From Cristatella mucedo (lineage: Eukaryota; Bryozoa; Phylactolaemata; Cristatellidae), in the NCBI GenBank assembly GCA_009760855.2, contig WPIO01000056.1, positions 1,795,001-1,859,000 of the forward strand: a stretch of 64,000 bases of DNA, given 5' to 3'. Positions 52,461 through 62,234 of this stretch are shown here, one piece after another. Positions within the stretch are counted from its first letter, which is position 1. The number at the start of each line of letters is the position of its first letter. A program made the position numbers and the translations under genes. Below the pieces are notes generated by a model that worked only from the letters and a program-made list of their open reading frames with translations, did no database searches and was not told the origin of the DNA.

Positions 52461-53356
52461 TCAGTTTAAGTCACCGATCGCGAGTGTGCCAATCAGCAAG
52501 GAGAAGAGAATACTCGAAGCAGACTCCGTTTCTGGCTGTGGTCTTTCAGTGGTTCGGACAGATACACACAACACGGCACTGGCCAAAAGATGAACCCTGC
52601 CAGTGATTGAGCTGTTTTAAGCTGCTGTTCGTTGAGCAGCTAATGCAGAGTAGGATCGGCTCGACACTCAGATGTATCGTCATCATGCTGAGCCCTGTCT
52701 CTGTGGTCGATGAGCTCGAGTGATCGGTCCTCTCCCTCCTACCCCTCTTCCCTCCTCCCTTCTTCCCCCTGGCCAATTGTGATTGGAGGAGCTGCCCTGG
52801 GGGGGGGGTCGAGCAGACTAGCAGGAGCAGCACCGGGGCCTCTGAGGGACAGTCTGTCAGCAGCCATCAGGTGCTCCTCGCGATCAGAGTGCATCTGGCT
52901 GCCCGATAGTCACTGCCATGAACCATGGTGGATGTCTCTCGAATTTCCGGACGAATGTCGTGTGCCTAGTTAGGTTAGAAATCGGCTCTCGGCAAGCAGC
53001 AAAGGGTTGCTTGCTGCGTGGGGGCTGCTGCTCTATCGAATCTCTTGACTCAATCGCTGTCGGCACATTCGCCAGCAGTAGCTCTGCCCTCGGCCCCCTT
53101 GTCTGGCTGTAAGTTCGGCGATGCAAGGTATGCTGCTGAGCCTGGTCAAATAAAATTTGTCAGTTTCGAGGCAGTGCTGCTGGTGGGCACATGCGCGCCA
53201 GCTTTCTGCATGGCATCCGCAGGTTTTTTCATCTTTGGTGCCGCCGGGAGGGGCGGTATCGCTCGGCATGCCTTCTTACTAGTCTCTTCAGCTGTCATTT
53301 TCTGGGGCCTTCATTAGCAAGCTATGCATAACAGACGCTACATTCTTGCTCTCCTC
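52461..53356. other. intergenic, nothing recognised
   Basis: A G run at 52799-52808. The plus frame at 53018-53317 is open but motif-free. Confidence 0.4.
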
Positions 53357-53379
53357 TCACTCTCTCTCTCTCTCTCTCA

Positions 53380-53447
<68 letters not shown>
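53357..53447 (+). repeat. (CT)n array
   Basis: About 90 bp of CT with two early interruptions. Confidence 0.97.
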
Positions 53448-53452
<5 letters not shown>

Positions 53453-54162
53453 AGTGACAGTATAGCACAGCATGATGGCCGAAGGCATCGATGCCTTTGA
53501 GCATAGCAGACTTTCTAAAGTGATTGCCAGTGAGCTTCAGACCACTGCTTCGTATCCTAAGCAATGATGAACATGTGAGCACTGGTAGGTTTCTCACCCT
53601 CTTTTAGGTCTGAAAACAGAGGCAGTCTGAGCCTCGAACCCAGCGTCTTGCTACGTTGCAAGCAAGTTGTGATTTTCAACAGCCCTCGCCTCGAGCAATT
53701 CTCATTGGACCAATAAAGCGCTGTCTCTACTCACACGCTGTCGTCCTCGAATACCTCTTGCTCCATTAGCTACTGTTAGCTCGTGAGAGTGGAAGGACCG
53801 ACCTACCATCGCTGGATACAGCTTCAGCCTGACACCCCAGACTCATTCTATAAACAGTGGCTTCGCAAAACCTGCAATCATTGTGCACAAATTAACTAAT
53901 AAATCTTTATGTTTGTAGACAAGCACATTCTCATGTTCGAACAATTCATAAGCCCTCCCTCACCCGAAGCCGAACATGCGATCGCCCTGCAACTGCGCCA
54001 CTGATTGACTAGGCTGGACCAACAAGCTGCATCTTTATGAACGTACAGCTGGCTGGCTAATGCTCACAAGCCATGCTGCCGAACCTCTAAAGGCAAGACC
54101 TGCCCCCCTTAGTTATCAAGGCCAGCCTAGCTGGAGGGGGCTGGAGAAACCGTAGCAGCTCA
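53448..54162. other. intergenic, nothing recognised
   Basis: Unique sequence; no exon or repeat identified. Confidence 0.4.
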
Positions 54163-54225
54163 GCAATGTAAAGTGCCTAGAAAGAGATTGAGTTCTAAGG
54201 GTGCTATAAAATATATCGTTATTAA
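54163..54225 (+). mobile_element. LINE-1x 3' tail
   Basis: CAGCAATGTAAAGTGCCTAG, AAAGAGATTGAGTTCTAAGG and a short ATT-containing end. Confidence 0.75.
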
Positions 54226-54308
54226 TATCTTTGAATATGAACCGAAGGCTGGCCAATGAGAGCACTAGTTAGGAGCCTATTACTTAGCTTACTGAATTAT
54301 GCCGCCAG

Positions 54309-54627
54309 CTGCTTTGCTGCTGCTCTGCTGCTGCTGCTGCTCTGCTGCTGCTTTGCTCTGCTCTGCTTCTGCTGCTGCTTTGTTGCTGCTGCTTTGCTCT
54401 GCTTCTGCTGCTGCTGCTTTGTTGCTGCTGCTTCTGCTGCTTTGTTGCTGCTGCTGCTGCTGCTACTTTGCTCTGCTCTGCTGCTGCTTTGTTACTGCTG
54501 CTTTGCTCTGCTTCTGCTTCTGCTGCTTTGTTGCTGCTGCTTCTGCTGCTTTGTTGCTGCTGCTGCTGCTACTTTGCTCTGCTCTGCTGCTGCTTTGCTG
54601 CTGCTGCCGCTTTGCTGCTGCTGCCCT
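54309..54627 (+). repeat. CTG/TTG interrupted triplet repeat
   Basis: About 320 bp of TGCTGC units interrupted by TTTG and TCTG, with imperfect higher-order units of about 60 and 110 bp. It ends about 110 bp before the splice acceptor of the caspase exon. The Leu/Cys/Phe-rich frames across it are repeat translation. Confidence 0.95.
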
Positions 54628-54729
54628 CCGGCAGCGACAGATGACCCACTTTTGCACCGCCCTTTTTGGGAATGCTTCGTCTTTCGTGGTGCTAGCATCT
54701 CACTCCTCCTGCTGCTCACGGATCGCGTC

Positions 54730-54740
54730 GCTGCCTCTTG
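54730..54740 (+). promoter_or_regulatory. probable 3' splice site before the caspase coding exon
   Basis: TGCCTCTTGCAG with a pyrimidine-rich approach (CTCACTCCTCCTGCTGCTC upstream) ends at 54740. If used, the coding exon begins 45 nt before the ATG and the 5' UTR is split. No upstream exon was identified. Confidence 0.5.
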
Positions 54741-54785
54741 CAGAGCGACCTTTGCCTCGCGTCGCCCTCTCCCTCGCTCACTGGG

Positions 54786-56174
54786 ATGATGGCAGGCCTG
54801 ACGGTGGCCGAGTCGCGAGCGCTCACGATCCACCGAAGCACCCTGCTCAGCCGCCTGGAGCCGGACGATGTGGTCGACTATCTCTACTCGTACGAAATGC
54901 TCAACCAGCAGCAGTTCGAGGACATCAAATCGCTGACCACGCGGCACCGGAAATGTGAGGCCCTCTTGTCCATCCTGCAGCGAGCCCTGCCGGTGCACTA
55001 CGCTCTGTTTGTGCGCGTTCTGCAGAAGACCCAGCAAGGCCATCTGGCGACGCTGCTGCGCCCGGCGGCCAGTCTGTATGGTCCTGCTGCTCCAGCCAAA
55101 GCGACTGCTGCCAAGGGCAGGCCAGCCTCCTCGTCGGCCGGGCACGCCTCTGTCAGTGGCCGCCTAGGAGAGGAGTTGTCTCCTCCACCACCCGACTGCC
55201 TCGACTTCGACCGCTCGCCGGCCATTCTCGACGTGGTCGTTCGCCCGTGCACCGACTCGAGAGTGCTCGCTCTGCTCGGCGGCCGCAGCGCCGGACGGCT
55301 ACCCTCCTCCTACTCTGCCGCCACCGCCGTCTACCGGATGACGCAGCCCACGCGCGGGCGAGCGCTGGTGCTGTGCAACACGTCCTTCGCGCCCGGCTCC
55401 AAGCTGGCGCCGCGTCCGAGTGCCGACAACGACGCGACGAATGTGAGCTGCCTGCTGCAGAGGCTCGGCTTTGAAGTGCGGCTGCTGCGCAACGCCACGC
55501 GCGCCGAGCTGCAGGGCGCCATCGAAGCCGAGCGCCGGCATCCGGCGCACGCGTCGCACGGCGCGTTCGTGCTCTACGTGTCGTCGCACGGCGAGGACGG
55601 CGCCGTGTACGGCTCGGACGGCCAGCGTCTGCTGCTCGACGACGTCTACGAGGCGCTCGACGGCCACGCCTGCCCGCAGCTGGCCGGCAAGCCGAAGCTC
55701 ATCGTCGTGGAGTCGAGCCAGGGTCCTCTGCTCGACCGCGGCGTGGCTCCGACAGACGAGGCGGCAGCAGCGGCGGCGTACCCCAGCGTGGACCTGCAGC
55801 TGAAGCAGTTCAGTATTCCCTCGTCCGCCGCTGCCACTGCAGCAGCGGCGTCCGGCGGGGACGGAGGTGGCGGCCGAGCTCGCGGCCGGCTGCCTGCCAA
55901 GGCCGACTTCGTCGTGGCGCTGTCGGCGTTCGCCGGCTACGCGTCGCTGAGGCACGCTGAGCGCGGCTGCTGGTTCTCGCGCGCCCTCGTCGAGGCATTC
56001 GCCGAGTATGCTTGCGACGAGCACGTGACGCAGCTGCTGCGTCGCGTCCGCCGAATGGTCTTGCAGGCCGAGACCGACCTGGGCTACAAGCAGGTGAGCA
56101 TGACTCACGACACGCTGCTCAAGGACTTCTACCTGTTTCCGGGCGTCGCGGATCCGTTGCCGGCGTCTAGCTGA
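54786..56174 (+). CDS. CARD-caspase, catalytic Cys replaced by Ser (probable pseudocaspase)
   Basis: Intronless 462-codon frame, TGA stop. Caspases are cytosolic cysteine proteases of apoptosis or inflammation; long-prodomain ones dimerise through a CARD. Residues about 10-95 form a CARD (FVRVLQKTQQGHLATLL resembles caspase-2). The peptidase domain runs from YRMTQPTRG (183) to the end. H268 in YVSSHGEDGAVYGSDG is the catalytic His; R210 and R389 fit the S1-pocket arginines; GCWF (394-397) matches GSWF. The nucleophile motif QACxG reads ESSQG (309-313), with S311 where Cys belongs. An Ala/Gly-rich linker (about 330-370) separates large and small subunits. The frame is otherwise intact, so proteolytic activity is probably lost while CARD and fold remain. 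The ATG at 54786 is followed by a second one at 54789. Upstream codons to 54738 are open but lack ATG. Confidence 0.92.
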   Translation: MMAGLTVAESRALTIHRSTLLSRLEPDDVVDYLYSYEMLNQQQFEDIKSLTTRHRKCEALLSILQRALPVHYALFVRVLQKTQQGHLATLLRPAASLYGPAAPAKATAAKGRPASSSAGHASVSGRLGEELSPPPPDCLDFDRSPAILDVVVRPCTDSRVLALLGGRSAGRLPSSYSAATAVYRMTQPTRGRALVLCNTSFAPGSKLAPRPSADNDATNVSCLLQRLGFEVRLLRNATRAELQGAIEAERRHPAHASHGAFVLYVSSHGEDGAVYGSDGQRLLLDDVYEALDGHACPQLAGKPKLIVVESSQGPLLDRGVAPTDEAAAAAAYPSVDLQLKQFSIPSSAAATAAAASGGDGGGGRARGRLPAKADFVVALSAFAGYASLRHAERGCWFSRALVEAFAEYACDEHVTQLLRRVRRMVLQAETDLGYKQVSMTHDTLLKDFYLFPGVADPLPASS

Positions 56175-56490
56175 CCGGCAGCAGTCAGTCAAGAAAGACA
56201 GCTGCGATCCCGGGTGTTACCACCACCCCCCCCCCCGTGTGACCCCACGGGGGGGGGGGGCCGCGGGCGTGAGTGAATAGGAATAGGCTGCTCGATTCCA
56301 AAACTGACCGGCTGACCTTTCTCAGCAGTCCGTGCTGTCGGATAACACGGCGTTTAGCTCCTGAGTGTAGCAGCTTTGGAGGAGAGCAGCATTTTCTCGT
56401 CGGCGAAGCTCTCAGTGGCAGACAAGGCGACACCACCACAGACTTGCAATATTCCCTGCTATGTCGCCCCGCAGCTCCGTTGACAATCGA

Positions 56491-56496
56491 AAATAA
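56491..56496 (+). terminator. polyadenylation signal of the caspase gene
   Basis: AATAAA about 320 nt after the stop codon; a second AATAAA occurs near 56808. The 3' UTR carries short C and G runs at 56226-56260. Confidence 0.55.
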
Positions 56497-56925
56497 ACAG
56501 CTACGTGCGAAATGCGATAAAATTCGCTTCGCATCCAGTATCGTCCGGCCTAGTTTTAGGCTGAAAATCGCCCCAGGAACTGAAAGCCAACTGTTACCAG
56601 ACTTGATTATAAGCAGCCTTCGGCAGGTCCGGCCCTTGTTCTTACACGTGCTGTCTCGTTCGAAAGCGATTTCGAAGTTTGCCGATCCTGTTGACTGAGT
56701 TTTCGAGGCACCCTAACCGGCTGCTGACAATCTGATGTTTTTGCATGGGCTCTGGGAGTAGACCGGTCATGGTGGGCATTAATAGACGAGCCAAAATTAA
56801 TAAGTTAATAAACGAACCAAAAGTTTCGCTGGAATTGACGTGCTATTGCTTTCTGCCGTCTACGTCGCATGAAGGGCCTATCGTTGCATGTCCGGCTAGG
56901 GTTTCCCTGATGATCTAGTACGACC

Positions 56926-56996
56926 TTGTACGATCTAATACTGCATTACCTTGTATGATCTAGTGCGACCTTGTACGATCTAATATGACCTTGAAG
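56926..56996 (+). repeat. short tandem repeat of about 20 bp
   Basis: Three imperfect copies of a CGACCTTGTACGATCTAATA-like unit. Confidence 0.75.
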
Positions 56997-57068
56997 CATG
57001 CTGTCGTTTCACTCTTGTTTACGTAGTGCGACTGCAAGTTCAATGTATTGGATACTGCCACTCTTTGC

Positions 57069-57201
57069 CGAACTGGTTTGTCCAGCGGTTAAGGTGCTCG
57101 CCCCGACCAAGGTCTGGCTGAGGTCGTGGGCCCGAGCCCCGTGGCATTTGTAAAGCGCCGTAATAGAGATTCAGTTCTTTTGGGGCGGTATACAATTGAA
57201 T
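57069..57201 (+). mobile_element. SINE-B
   Basis: AACTGGTTTGTCCAGCGGTT, AAGGTGCTCGCCCCGACCAA, GGGCCCGAGCCCCGTGGC and AGCGCCGTAATAGAGATTCA. Confidence 0.88.
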
Positions 57202-58789
57202 TGTGTTTATTTATTTGCGAGTTAGGTTTCTCCCATAGAATGAACCTGGGTACCAGATGGGGTTGCCGGCGCCGATCCAGCATCCATACCGTTGCCAATA
57301 ACTGCAACACCCTTCTACTGTTACATCAGCTGCGAATTTCTACAAGCTAGAAGTAATAAAGCCGACGCGTGACCCCTGTGACCGACTATAACTCCGGACT
57401 CTCCCTGCTCGTTGTGGAACAAATCGCTAGTAGTTGGCAATTTGATACTTGCCGACCCCCTTGACACGTTTGCTGTTACCGATACCTGACAAGAGGTCGA
57501 GGACGAACTGCTCGGCATTTATCGATGCTGGAAGGTATCTTTTTTGCCTCCTTTGATATTGCAGGCACCGGAATAGACTACGCCTCTTTCAATTTCAAGC
57601 CGCTCCCGATTCCTGCAAAACAGTTTGTTTCAATCTCCTGCTCTCTGTCCTGCTTGTGGAAAGTTACACAACGGTTGAGGTAATTGGTAGCCCACCAGGC
57701 AGCAATTCCATTACAGACTTTCGACTTTCTTTGACCGGTCTTCGCACTAGGGAGTTGCCCTCTTTCTCATTCTAGGTAATTTTGATATCACTCTGATAAC
57801 CTATCTAAGCTTATGTGTTTCAACTTACTGGCTTGAGAGTCATTTCGTCTCCACGCTCACGCTCCAACCCTTACATGTATAAGTACGACGAAACCTCAAT
57901 CAAATTATATTTCTCGCTTGTACCTCATCCACTCCTATTGCCACCTCTTTTGGCATGTCAGAACGCATGCGGGTTTTATTTATTCTCCTTGGAAATCGTC
58001 TTCTCTTTCGACATCCAAAATTGCATATGAATCGCGAAAAGTAAATTCTCTTGCCGTGGATGCTCTCGGCAGTAGACTTGTATCCTCTGCCTCTCTACTT
58101 TACTCTCTCGCCACCTTTCTCTCCTTGATACATCTCGATGGTGGTCATAAGTCTTTGGTGAGTTTTCACCTGTGACTAAAGGACAGGTACGTCCCCGCTG
58201 AGACGTCCCCTGCGGTTAACGGCGGACATAAAAAGAGCCAGTAAGAACGCTGCACTTAACGTCAGTACTCACGGTCCGCCGCTTGGCATTTGAAGATTAT
58301 TGTAGGCCGCATCGATCCATTTTAGCAAAGTCTTGCGACCAAGTTTTTCGGAGAAGTAGTGGAGTCACATATCAGTAGCCCGAAAATGTTATTATACTCC
58401 TTCGACCGTCTCGGAAGCTCCCAAGCGATCGCACAGCCAAGTGGTCTCAGTGGAGAAATAGCAGAGCGTTAGTCAAAAGTCCATCGTAGATAGAGTAGCT
58501 TGCTGAGTCCATCACGTCCGTCCCTGCCGGACAGCAATGCCTCATCTCCGTACTCTCCAAGTATCCGCCTCCTTCATGCCTACATTGTTTAACTCGTCGT
58601 CGCGATAAATTTGTCTCTGGCTAGAATGACCTGCTGTAGTCCTCTAGATCCTGCGCTACGAGTTTTCCTTACGATGAGTATAGACCTGCTGCCGCCCACT
58701 TTCACAAATATCGGATATGCGACCCTGGGTATTGCTAAAGTCCCCTACCCTCTGGAAACAGCAACCGTCATGTCGCTTATTAAAAAGCT

Positions 58790-60335
58790 CATCCTACATA
58801 TACAGTGAGCCTTTTTTAAGTAACTTTCGTCCGGTCTCTGACCTTCTATTCCTATGCAAGATACTTGAACGAGCGGCGGCCCGGCAACTAGATGAGTCCA
58901 TCGATTGTATCGAATCAGATCTAAGCAAGCTCCGATAGGGGTTTAGAGCTCATCAGTCCAGGGAAACCGCACTGCATCGGGTTTATAATAACCTCCTTTT
59001 GATCAATTCGGTTCAGGACTCAGGGTACTCTTCTTCGGGTACTCCTGGATGGACTATAGGATTCTGGAGCGAAGACCTCAGTGAGAGACGAACGTCAGAG
59101 CGGCAGATATAAATGATTGTCTGTCATCTGGGGAGCCCATAAATTATAGAGTATCTGTAACGGTTTGGTCTGAGGCCCCGTACTTTTCACTATCTGTACT
59201 CTCCCTCTGGCCATCACGAAATACAATATTGGCTTTCATTTCTAAGCCGATAGTACTTAGCTTTACATATCTTCCGTCGCTTTTAAGCCTTGCCTTTCAT
59301 TCGGCTCACTTAATTCTCTTACATCCTGCATCAACGACATTTGCGTTCGTGCGGCTACTGAATTCCTGACGAGAAGACCAACCTAATAGTTATTGGTACA
59401 CCTAATGCCACCAAAAAGTTGAAAGACCTACCCTTTAAGATTGGTTCAGCTAGCATCACTCCCCATGACGACTGCCTGTAATCGAGGTGCACTATTCTAA
59501 ATGAGCAGCACATTTCCTCAATCGCCGAGTTGACCTACTTTTGGCTAAGGAACACCAAAATCGGGACCTGCTCAGGTAAAAGCACTGCTTCCAAACTAGT
59601 TCACGCATTTGTGAATTCACGTCTTAATTATTGCAATTCCCTTTTGTCAGAGCCACCGGTCGCTGCCCGGCTATTAATCCAATGCAACCGGTGCACAACT
59701 CGGCAGCTCGTCTGGTCCCTCGGTAGCAGCACTGCTGCTATGTATGTATCACACCATTTCTGTCTGCTGCTTCACTGGCTACCTATCAAACACTGAATCA
59801 ATATCAAGATCATTAGTCTGGCTTACATGTCATTTCACTCGCTGGCACCAGCCTATCTATGACATCCTCTCTCTCCTTTAGTGCGATAGTCTCGCGCCAC
59901 CCGCTCCTCGGCGTCACTAGTCGTCTTTCCGTCCCTCTAACTAAATTGAAATCTGTCGGTGATCGAACCTTCAGCTCGTACGCACCGAAAGTCTGCAATT
60001 CTCCTCGGCTAAGTTCACTACCTGCAATGAATTTGCACCTTGTAAATCTCAGCTAAAGACGCATCTCTGCCCGCCAGCTTTACCTTCACCCTAGTGCTTA
60101 TGTGTACCCGATCCAGTACGCGTTACGAGCCAGAGGTCCCACTAACCGGTGGCCACGAGTGCCTTCATGTTAGCTTTAGCATGCTAGGCTAAGCATCGTA
60201 CTTGTTTGCTTTTGCATACTTGATACCGAGCGTGTCACTAGCCCTTGGTTATTGATTATTTTGAAGCCAGCTGCAAAGTGCCTGGATTGAGATTTAGTTC
60301 TCTAAGTTCGCTCTTCAAAAACCTATTAATACTAT
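58790..60335 (+). mobile_element. LINE-1x-related copy, long but degraded
   Basis: Runs from the middle of RT (ILERAAARQLDESIDCIESD, then FRAHQSRETALHRVYNNLL), through degraded YADD-region and post-RT sequence (SKLVHAFVNSRLNYCNSLLS, LLLHWLPIKH), a GDRTFSSYAPKVCNS block, and a 3' end GCAAAGTGCCTGGATTGAGA with ATTAATACTATT. Diverged from the other LINE-1x copies; many stops. Confidence 0.85.
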
Positions 60336-60392
60336 TGCAAAGAAGGGCTCTACAATTCATTCGCACAGACATTCTTAAGCCTTGAGAGAGTA

Positions 60393-60734
60393 TTGAACGT
60401 TTTGGAAGAAGTCAGAAACGAGCGAAGCTGGTGGTCGAGCAACCTTCACCTTTACCTCGAAAACCTCGACGACCTCTCTGCTAGTAGGTTCGTGGCAACA
60501 AGCATTGTCCAATCTTTCTCGCGGAAATATACATCATTGGCGTCAATAAAAAAAAATACGCAGGCACATGAAGAATGGTGGCTTCGGTCACTCACTGCAC
60601 CAGATTTAGAAGATTGCAGGGGCGGTCCAGAAGCAAATTTTGATACCAATTTGATGTCAACACGAGCTATCTTGATCCTGCAAATAAGCGATTGCGTCGC
60701 CTCGCTGATCTCGCATGTGCCCCTCGACGATTGA
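60393..60734 (+). CDS. unrecognised 113-residue ORF
   Basis: ATG-to-stop frame with protein-like composition: VRNERSWWSSNLHLYLENLD, SRFVATSIVQSFSRKYTS and ILILQISDCVASLISHVP. I do not recognise a family. It directly follows a LINE tail and precedes an ATT-rich stretch, has no identified promoter, and may be the last exon or a retrocopied fragment of a cellular gene. Confidence 0.35.
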   Translation: MNVLEEVRNERSWWSSNLHLYLENLDDLSASRFVATSIVQSFSRKYTSLASIKKNTQAHEEWWLRSLTAPDLEDCRGGPEANFDTNLMSTRAILILQISDCVASLISHVPLDD

Positions 60735-60929
60735 AGATAGTAATAATTTATGTAATATTATTATTGTATATTTATAGTGATTGTGTAATAATTATAGTTC
60801 TTAATAAGTGACTATAATAATGATAATAATAACAAGATATTTGTCTAGTGCCCGCAATAATTAGATATCCTTCTAGGCACTTCATATAGGCAGTAAAAGG
60901 AGGCATGTTAATTGACTAAAAAGTGCTTA
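60735..60929. other. AT-rich spacer
   Basis: Dominated by ATAATAATTAT-type sequence, with a weak LINE-1x tail relic (TTCTAGGCACTTCATATAGG) near 60872-60891. Confidence 0.5.
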
Positions 60930-60989
60930 GCTGATTTAACAGCTTGTTTGTATAGCGGCAGAAGACTCCACGGCAATCACTACCACCTG
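60930..60989 (-). mobile_element. SINE-A tail fragment
   Basis: TAGCTGATTTAACAGCTTGT and CCACGGCAATCACTACCACC. Confidence 0.7.
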
Positions 60990-61341
60990 TAATGTAATGT
61001 AATGTATCTCCGTCAGTAACTCCACAAAGTCATAAAGACCATGTGGGTGTTACGCAGGAGAGTTTTGTATAGCGCACTCACAGCCTAAGCGGCTTTCGGT
61101 ACGCATTCGGTACCCAACAGACTTCGTCTCACGAAACAAAGAGAAAGTGGGAAGCATAGCAGAGTTAGGAGAGCAGTTGAGGTAGTGAGTAGCATAGAAG
61201 TAGCAGTTCAGGACCGCTGAAAAAGATGTGCCATAGTTGGCAGTTGGAGAGTAGATGTCGTTGCGTAAGAATTGTGGAAGCGAGTTCCACAGTCTAGGAC
61301 CTGCAGAGCTAAAGCTTCTGTCGCCAACTGTCTTTAAGTGG
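60990..61341 (-). mobile_element. LINE-2x 3' portion
   Basis: Tail GTAATGTAATGTAATGTA on the plus strand, i.e. (ACATT)n in its own sense. Near-identical to 40653-40990 over about 330 bp, for example CCTAAGCGGCTTTCGGTACG and GTTCCACAGTCTAGGACCTG. In reverse it encodes a WNSLPQFLRNDIYS-type C terminus. Confidence 0.85.
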
Positions 61342-61441
61342 AGGAATGGGACCTGCAGTGGGCAATATAGGATAGTCCAATGCAGGACTCGAACCCACGA
61401 CTTGGGTCGTGAAGAGCAAGCTTCTTACCCCTCTGCCAAGC
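61342..61441 (-). mobile_element. SINE-A head fragment
   Basis: CAATGCAGGACTCGAACCCA (B box) and GAAGAGCAAGCTTCTTACCC; sits between LINE-2x and LINE-1x pieces. Confidence 0.7.
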
Positions 61442-61985
61442 AATTCAGTGAGGAAAAGGTGCATGTTTAGCTTCTTTTTAAATGTCGTCAAGTCAGGGGG
61501 TGTCATGAGTCAGTCGGGAGATATGAGCTCTAACTTCGGGAGCATACGAACTAAAGGCTCGGTCTCCAAAGAACTGAGATTCTAATGAGGCACAGCTAAA
61601 ATTCGTGACTCAGACGTGCTGGTTTTGCGATGCCTAGCCGATTCGGAAGTAGTTCACACAAGTATTGTAAAGAAAGAGAATGAAGGTGCCTAAAAATGAG
61701 TGACAAAACCTGGTAGTCGATGCCTGCTTAATTGTGAGCATTGCAGGTAGGCGAGCAGTGGTGTAATGTGGCAGTGGTGTAATGTGGCAGCAGTGACGCT
61801 CTTGACAAGCCTAGCTGCACAGTTTTGCACCAACAGTGAACTTCTGATCGCACATGCAGGAAGAGCTGAGATTAGTTACAAAAGTGAGTTACAGAAGTCT
61901 TGCGACGGGATGTCACAAATGCACAGACCAACTTGAATGTAGTATCCCTGTCTAAGCAGGTCCGAATTTCGCAATGGTACTTAGC
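61442..61985 (-). mobile_element. LINE-1x post-RT region
   Basis: In reverse it reads from IRTCLDRDTTFKLVCAFVTS through CNSL-type sequence and the FGDRAF...P block to CCCCCTGACTTGACGACAT and TTTAAAAAGAAGCTAAACAT; no tail. Multiple stops. Confidence 0.85.
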
Positions 61986-62234
61986 TAAAATGACAGTAGG
62001 CATAATTTTTGAAGATGCAGGGACAAGACCTGAGCCTGAGGGAAATATTTGCAATGCTAATTATGAAGAGCAGCAGAAAATCTATGCATCTCAGAAAGAT
62101 AACGGTAGGCATGGAGTCAAGAGAGCTAGCAGTCTTCTTAAGATTGGGAGACGAACTTCGATGTGAGGTCACTAGTGGTAGGCTTGGACGTAGACATTAA
62201 GGTGCAGCAAGGAACTGATAAGATATGAGTCCAG

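Larger units (their letters stand above)
56497..58789. other. intergenic, nothing recognised apart from the elements listed
   Basis: AT-richer than the caspase gene. At 57520-58790 low-quality traces of LINE sequence may exist, but no gene is seen. Confidence 0.4.

Noticed and set aside
55299..56192. 297-residue minus ORF opposite the caspase
   Set aside because: Antisense shadow of a GC-rich coding exon; no motifs.
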